Part shown: positions 60,179 through 64,000 of the stretch, in pieces
How the letters are laid out: each line of letters starts with the position of its first letter
Numbering within the stretch: position 1 is the stretch's first letter
DNA from: Citrobacter freundii
Lineage (GTDB): Bacteria; Pseudomonadota; Gammaproteobacteria; Enterobacterales; Enterobacteriaceae
DNA: 64,000 nt
Reading direction: 5' to 3'
Assembly (NCBI RefSeq): GCF_011077955.1
Contig: NZ_JAALBX010000013.1
Location: forward strand, 56,143 to 120,142
The notes under the pieces: model-generated
What the model saw: only the letters and a program-made list of their open reading frames with translations
Told to the model about the DNA's origin: nothing
Databases searched by the model: none
Position numbers and translations under genes: made by a program

Positions 60179-61132
60179 GTGAGGTTCGCAACGGAAAAAG
60201 TTGTTGTTGAGAATAACTATCTGAGCCAAAAACAAAGGTCTCAGAGAGATAAAGAGTTTGAAGAATGTAACGGTAGTGCTGCCTGCAAGCTTCAGGTTGG
60301 CACCAAATGGGATCTTATCAGTGTAGGGCAGGAAACCTCTTACGGTGCAGGGATGATCGTCGGCGTACCTGCGGGGCTGGTTGACTCAGTAGAGTCCATC
60401 GTGAATCTGGGGCTGAGTCCGGTAGAAACCTATGATGCGCTGAGGTCATTATTTAACAGCGATGACGTTCTGGGGAACGTCTCAGATGCGGTGAAACAGT
60501 CGTATATTGATCGCATTGATCGAATGGAAGCGGAATACCAGAAAGCCGGGGCCAGCGGCTCGTTTAATGCTGGAGTTGAGGGCGGCAAGCTTATCACTGA
60601 TATCGCAGGACTGGCAGCCGGAGGTGCCGGGATCGCCAAGGGCGGCGCGGTACTGACGGAGAAAATTGCTGCTAAGGTGATTGGCAAAACAGGCTCTGCA
60701 ACGACGAATGCGGGTAAAGCCGCAAGCGGTGCAGAAAATGCGGCTACCTATCCGAAGATGAAAGAGGCTCTGGTACAGCAAAATCTGGATAATATTGCGA
60801 AACAAGACGCCAGATTGGCGGCGGCGGTGAAAGGCAGCGGAACAACCAATCCTAACTTCTCTGTTGGGATGGGGACAGCGGCTGAAGCTGACAGGTTAGG
60901 GAAAATATGGGTTGGTGATGGTGCGAAATTAGTTACAAACCAAAAAGATTGTCCCGGTTGTTGGGTTAGTGCAGATGGTGCACGCTTGTATAGACCGCCG
61001 ACAGTAAAACCTAATACGCCAGCACAATTTAATCCAACAGGAGTTCAGGCTAGCTTTCAGATCTTAGAGGTTAACTCTAATACTGGTAAGTCAGTAACGA
61101 TCAGCAATGGGCATATGAGCATCAATCAATGA
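60179..61132 (+). CDS. Orphan CdiA-CT cassette 2: VENN pretoxin plus unclassified toxin domain
   Basis: A 317-codon open frame that starts close to VENN ([30 protein letters not shown]). Then comes a Gly/Ala-rich entry domain ([40 protein letters not shown]). The last ~100 residues form the toxin ([50 protein letters not shown]). I know this ending from CdiA/filamentous-haemagglutinin C-termini but cannot name its activity. A GTG at 60179 is the only start, without a ribosome site, so it is a cassette, not a free gene. Its stop overlaps the Imm8 start as ATGA. It has no nonsense codons. Confidence 0.85.
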   Translation: MRFATEKVVVENNYLSQKQRSQRDKEFEECNGSAACKLQVGTKWDLISVGQETSYGAGMIVGVPAGLVDSVESIVNLGLSPVETYDALRSLFNSDDVLGNVSDAVKQSYIDRIDRMEAEYQKAGASGSFNAGVEGGKLITDIAGLAAGGAGIAKGGAVLTEKIAAKVIGKTGSATTNAGKAASGAENAATYPKMKEALVQQNLDNIAKQDARLAAAVKGSGTTNPNFSVGMGTAAEADRLGKIWVGDGAKLVTNQKDCPGCWVSADGARLYRPPTVKPNTPAQFNPTGVQASFQILEVNSNTGKSVTISNGHMSINQ

Positions 61133-61482
61133 AAGCAATACTAAGAGGTATATGGGTTGATTCTGCTGATTACAGTCTTGAAAATTATCAGCCAGAAGAA
61201 AAAGACTGTTTTATTTTATTAGTTAACTTAAAGATAGGGCCAACTGATGAAGAAGGAATAAACTATTTTCATTTAAATATTTGCACTCCTGAATGGCTCT
61301 GCAAGCACCAATGGCTACCAGAACTAATGCGCCATACTCTTCTGGTGCGTAAATACGATCTGGATGAGATAACAAAAACCATCACAGATTATATCGACCA
61401 GTGTGAAGGTGAAGACTGGATGGAGATAGCGCAAAAGCTCTCGCGCGTCTTTGCCTGGGAATATGAAGATTACCAGTCTTAA
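61129..61482 (+). CDS. Imm8-family immunity protein
   Basis: A 117-aa protein with the Imm8 layout: [38 protein letters not shown] and [20 protein letters not shown], ending [13 protein letters not shown]. Translationally coupled (ATGA) to the cassette 2 toxin, so it is the cognate immunity protein by position. Confidence 0.9.
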   Translation: MKAILRGIWVDSADYSLENYQPEEKDCFILLVNLKIGPTDEEGINYFHLNICTPEWLCKHQWLPELMRHTLLVRKYDLDEITKTITDYIDQCEGEDWMEIAQKLSRVFAWEYEDYQS

Positions 61483-61487
61483 ACGAC

Positions 61488-61517
61488 GATCCCGGCCAGA
61501 TCGCTCTGGCCGGGATC
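61488..61517. repeat. Hairpin after cassette 2
   Basis: GATCCCGGCCAGA-TCGC-TCTGGCCGGGATC, a perfect 13-bp stem six bases after the Imm8 stop. No T run on either strand. Similar in sequence to the hairpin after cassette 1. Confidence 0.75.
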
Positions 61518-61544
61518 GCTGAGATCTCACTGCCTCTCAAGTAA

Positions 61545-61640
61545 GGGAAAGCGGCAAGCCAAGGAGGCTTGGTTGGCGGTGGGATGCAAGTACTTTTTCC
61601 TAAAGATATAGTTATTGACCCTGCTTGGATCAGGAAATGA
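61545..61640 (+). pseudogene. Cassette 3: C-terminal tail of a lost toxin
   Basis: Between TAA (61542) and TGA (61638) the frame encodes GKAASQGGLVGGGMQVLFPK and DIVIDPAWIRK. This looks like a Gly-rich toxin C-terminus (the GGG-x-Q-V/Y and P-x-WI-x-K pattern is seen at the end of some TNT-like toxins). It stops four bases before the next immunity gene, as a real toxin would. Confidence 0.5.
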
Positions 61641-61644
61641 TACG

Positions 61645-61878
61645 ATGAACAATAAACTTGAAGAAATTGATGATTTTCAATCTATGAATGAATTTAATAG
61701 ATTTGAAAAATGGATTGAGAATGAGGTAACCCTAGGTTCAGCTGTAGAAATTAGTGTGTTGAATTATTATGCAGGAATCAATTTTAAAGAAAGATGGTTT
61801 AAATTTATTGAGGCGGGAAGCACTTGGCGTCTTGTATACCCAGATGGCCCATTTCATGGCTATTGGGGCGCTGTTTAG
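61645..61878 (+). CDS. Orphan immunity-type protein of cassette 3
   Basis: A 77-aa acidic, aromatic-rich protein (FQSMNEFNRFEKWIENEVTL, ISVLNYYAGINFKERWFKFI, YPDGPFHGYWGAV). No family name is assigned; size, composition and position directly behind a toxin tail point to immunity. ATG at 61645 preceded by CAGGAAATGATACG. A terminator follows. Confidence 0.7.
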   Translation: MNNKLEEIDDFQSMNEFNRFEKWIENEVTLGSAVEISVLNYYAGINFKERWFKFIEAGSTWRLVYPDGPFHGYWGAV

Positions 61879-61910
61879 CTATGTAAAGTCTCTATGTTTT
61901 TTTAGATTAC

Positions 61911-61939
61911 AATTCCGCCTTTACTGGGCGGGATTTTTT
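61911..61939 (+). terminator. Terminator after cassette 3
   Basis: AATTCCGCC / GGCGGGATT hairpin (one wobble) followed by TTTT. Confidence 0.85.
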
Positions 61940-62207
61940 GCCCCGTTTTTTTCACAGTCAGACAAGATGTGTTTTTGGAGTACCGCCACGTCACGGTCAG
62001 GGCTGCGCTCTGACACCCCGGAGCATGAACTGTAAGCCATGATATTTTCGTGTGCACGAAAAAATTCCCCCGTATTTATGAGGGCAGGATTCGCAACGTG
62101 CAGGCGACTGGCACCACCGAACAGAGAGATAAACGCTACCGGTCATCTACCGTCTTGCTATCAAAATGCTCTCTATCTGCTTACATCCGGACGGGATACT
62201 CTGAATA
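61940..62207. other. Interval before repeat copy B
   Basis: About 270 bases. The minus strand is open over much of it (LFGGASRLHVANPALINTGE...) but shows no family resemblance. No start or ribosome site seen. Confidence 0.35.
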
Positions 62208-62583
62208 AGTTCGTTGTCTGTTGTATTTTGTCAGTCAAAAGACTCATGATGTTACTCTCTGTTTAATCTCTATTTTTCAGGACTGCAGGTATTCTTTATC
62301 TGGCAGAGCGGTAGCCTGTCCGCGTCAGAGCCAAAACGCAGGGCGGCAATGCTACCGCAGGGGCCATCGGCGGGTTTATCGCCTCCGCCGGAGCGGATAA
62401 GTTTGCTCATGCGTTGTATGGCAAAGATGCCGATGAATTAAATCCGGACGAGAAGATGGTGGTTCTCAACCTGGTGACAGCCATCGGCGCAGTCGGAGGC
62501 GCAGTCGGAGGCGGCATGACCAGCGGTGATACCAGTGGAATGGTGAGCGCAGGCAAAGCGGCGAAGGTGGAGGTTGAGAATAA
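62208..62583 (+). repeat. Direct repeat copy B (CdiA pretoxin segment)
   Basis: 376 bases, near-identical to copy A at 58395-58758, with a 12-base in-frame duplication (adds AVGG) and about five substitutions. Ends at the VENN-encoding bases. Confidence 0.92.
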
Positions 62584-63453
62584 CTCGGTCAGCGAAGCTG
62601 CCGATTATCTGGCAACGGGTAAAAAGCCGGAGGATAGATACAAGGATGCGCAGCAGCAACTGAAAGACGCGGTTGACGATTTAAGGCGAAGAACTGCGCC
62701 GGGATCAGTGCAGCGGCCTGTGGTGCGAAAATGGATGCGCACCGGGATGAACTTCTTGCTGGGGCTATGGAATTTGGCAGCGATTTTGTCCCAGTCTACA
62801 GTGACGTCATGAGTTTTGCTGAAGCGCAGTCAGCGTATGATTATCTGATTGCAGTAATCGGGGTTTTCCCGCCTGCGAAAGGGGCTAAGACATTACTCAA
62901 CGGGGTTGAAGCAGCCCTGAAAAAAGGTGATGTAGCGGAAGCATCGAAGCTGCTCAATAAAGCCAGCGATGAAATTGCTGCTATTTCAGGCAGTAAAGGA
63001 AGCTGGAGTAAAGAGCTTAATAATCCAAAACCAAATACAATTTACAAAGTTGATGACAATAAAATATTTAAGACTGACTCTCAAGGACGGACAGCTAGTG
63101 TTGAGAGTACGTTATCTTGGTCTAAAAGTGATCGAAATACCTGTCAACAATGTAAGGCAGGTAAATGTGGAATCGAAGGTGATGAGGGTGGTCATTTAAT
63201 TGCCAGTATCTTTAATGGCCCGGGCGAAAAGCTCAATCTTGTTCCTATGGATGGCAACGTGAATAAAGGTCCATGGAGACAGATGGAAAATACGTGGGCC
63301 AGTGCTTTGAAAGTCGGTAAACAGGTTAATGTGAAGATAGAACCTTCTTATAGTAGTAGTAGCAAAAGACCCGACAGTTTTACTGTCACTTACCAGATAA
63401 ATGATGAACGTCCGATTAGAGAGATTTTTAATAATGCTCCAGGAGGCAAGTAA
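62315..63453 (+). pseudogene. Orphan CdiA-CT cassette 4: VENN pretoxin plus DNA/RNA non-specific endonuclease, one-base deletion
   Basis: Pretoxin as in cassette 1, then VENN (KVEVENNSVSEAADYLATGK). The frame is lost at the TTT of 62680-62682: restoring one T gives DDFKAKNCAGISAAACGAKM and joins the downstream frame. That frame continues DAHRDELLAGAMEFGSDFVP to the nuclease. The C-terminal domain has GDEGGHLIASIFNGPGEKLN, LVPMDGNVNKGPWRQMENTW and KRPDSFTVTYQIN, the Endonuclea_NS_2 pattern seen in LXG/Cdi nucleases such as YeeF. Cys pairs (CQQCKAGKC) precede it. Its stop overlaps the immunity start (TAATG). Confidence 0.85.
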
Positions 63454-63788
63454 TGTCTGCTCGTGATGATGAGTTATATTCAGATATAGGTCGAATATTG
63501 TATGAATCAGCACCTGAAGATGCTCGAAAAATTTTCTTGGATGCAGAGTTGTCATACGAAAACGATCACGCTAAATTTTTATACGATTATATTAATAAAG
63601 ATGGACAAAAAAAGTGGTTTTTACCCGGAACTCCAGCAACAGATAGTCTGCTTGTTGAGAAGATAGTAGAACTAAAATATTATTATTTAGAGCATGGACT
63701 CACTAATGGACGTCCCGCATGGCATGGTTGCCTTGTTACAGTTGACCTGGAAGAAATGAAAGTTAACTTAGATTATCGATATGATTAA
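63453..63788 (+). CDS. YezG-like immunity protein of the nuclease cassette
   Basis: A 111-aa acidic protein: DDELYSDIGRILYESAPEDA, RKIFLDAELSYENDHAKFLY, DYINKDGQKKWFLPG and a C-terminal VTVDLEEMKVNLDYRYD. The layout fits the YezG/DUF600 immunity family, whose members neutralise Endonuclea_NS_2-type LXG toxins such as YeeF. Coupled to the toxin by TAATG, with AGGAGGCAAGTA as ribosome site. Confidence 0.82.
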   Translation: MSARDDELYSDIGRILYESAPEDARKIFLDAELSYENDHAKFLYDYINKDGQKKWFLPGTPATDSLLVEKIVELKYYYLEHGLTNGRPAWHGCLVTVDLEEMKVNLDYRYD

Positions 63789-63792
63789 AATA

Positions 63793-63820
63793 AATCCCGC
63801 CCAGCGTTGGCGGGATTTTT
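63793..63820 (+). terminator. Terminator after cassette 4
   Basis: AATCCCGCC / GGCGGGATT stem with a CAGCGTT loop followed by TTTTT-like tail. Confidence 0.9.
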
Positions 63821-63878
63821 GCTTCGCAAATTTACTCACTAATTACTGAATCTGTAAGCATCCCGGCAAAACGGCCCG

Positions 63879-64000
63879 TTCACTTTTAGAGATCTTCCGA
63901 CATACTGATTATGTCTTCTGAGGAGATCACCATGCGTAAAGCCCGATTCACCGAACACCAGATCATTTCCGTTCTGAAGTCCGTCGAAGCCGGACGTACC
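63879..64000 (+). mobile_element. Left end of an IS3-family element (cut by window)
   Basis: The stretch from TTCACTTTTAGAGATCTTCC to the window end matches the decayed copy at 55030-55148, so the conserved part begins near 63879. The true terminal repeat cannot be fixed from one end. It contains the start of orfA. Confidence 0.7.
63932..64000 (+). CDS. IS3-family transposase OrfA, N-terminus only
   Basis: Twenty-three codons are visible: MRKARFTEHQIISVLKSVEA followed by GRT. This is the usual beginning of the HTH_Tnp_1 OrfA protein of IS3-family elements (R-x-RF-T/S-E-x-QI-x-x-x-L-x-x-x-E-x-G). ATG preceded by TGAGGAGATCACC. The rest lies outside the window. Confidence 0.88.
   Translation, partial: MRKARFTEHQIISVLKSVEAGRT

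Overview
The window is chromosomal DNA of an enterobacterium (order Enterobacterales, close to Enterobacter, Klebsiella or Cronobacter). The left part follows the E. coli K-12 gene order (porin ompN, micC-like sRNA, nifJ/ydbK, ydbJ, hslJ, ldhA, ydbH-ynbE-ydbL, azoR, hrpA, ydcF) with closely related proteins. The rarA-oqxAB-oqxR locus further right is typical of Klebsiella and Enterobacter rather than E. coli. Species cannot be fixed from the sequence alone.

Layout. 1-11.3 kb: envelope and fermentative core genes (porin, pyruvate:flavodoxin oxidoreductase, D-lactate dehydrogenase, the YdbH/YnbE/YdbL envelope bridge, azoreductase). 11.5-21 kb: hrpA, a TonB/TolA-like lipoprotein, a TetR regulator, ydcF, the osmolyte transporter proP behind a CRP site, and the nitrate/NO-responsive yeaR-yoaG pair behind an NsrR-like site. 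21-30.3 kb: a small heat-shock protein, small unknown proteins, an AraC regulator divergent from a FUSC/DUF1656/HlyD efflux operon, a MarA-like regulator, yajD and a LysE-type exporter. 30.3-35.4 kb: an SDR/LysR pair, a BetT-like BCCT transporter and a cytochrome b561-like protein.

36.7-46.3 kb is a drug and stress defence block: a Vat-type xenobiotic acetyltransferase, a CatA chloramphenicol acetyltransferase, a flavohemoglobin, and rarA-oqxA-oqxB-oqxR. The cat gene has a leader closely resembling that of Tn9 cat. 46.9-57.9 kb holds a DUF4142 protein, several regulator/enzyme pairs with visible palindromic operators (TetR with an alpha/beta hydrolase, TetR with a saccharopine dehydrogenase-like enzyme), a chromate transporter, a possible sRNA, GNAT and GrpB proteins, and a decayed IS3-family end.

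58-63.8 kb is the most unusual region: a detached array of four contact-dependent-inhibition (CdiA-CT) toxin/immunity cassettes with no cdiB or full cdiA in the window. The pairs are EndoU with a MafI-like immunity protein, an unclassified toxin with Imm8, a toxin tail with an unknown immunity protein, and an NS_2-type nuclease with a YezG-like immunity protein. Two pretoxin segments are near-identical 0.36 kb repeats. Three of the four toxin parts are interrupted or truncated while every immunity gene is open, and two symE-like remnants lie between cassettes on the opposite strand. The window ends inside an IS3-family element whose left end matches the decayed copy at 55.1 kb.
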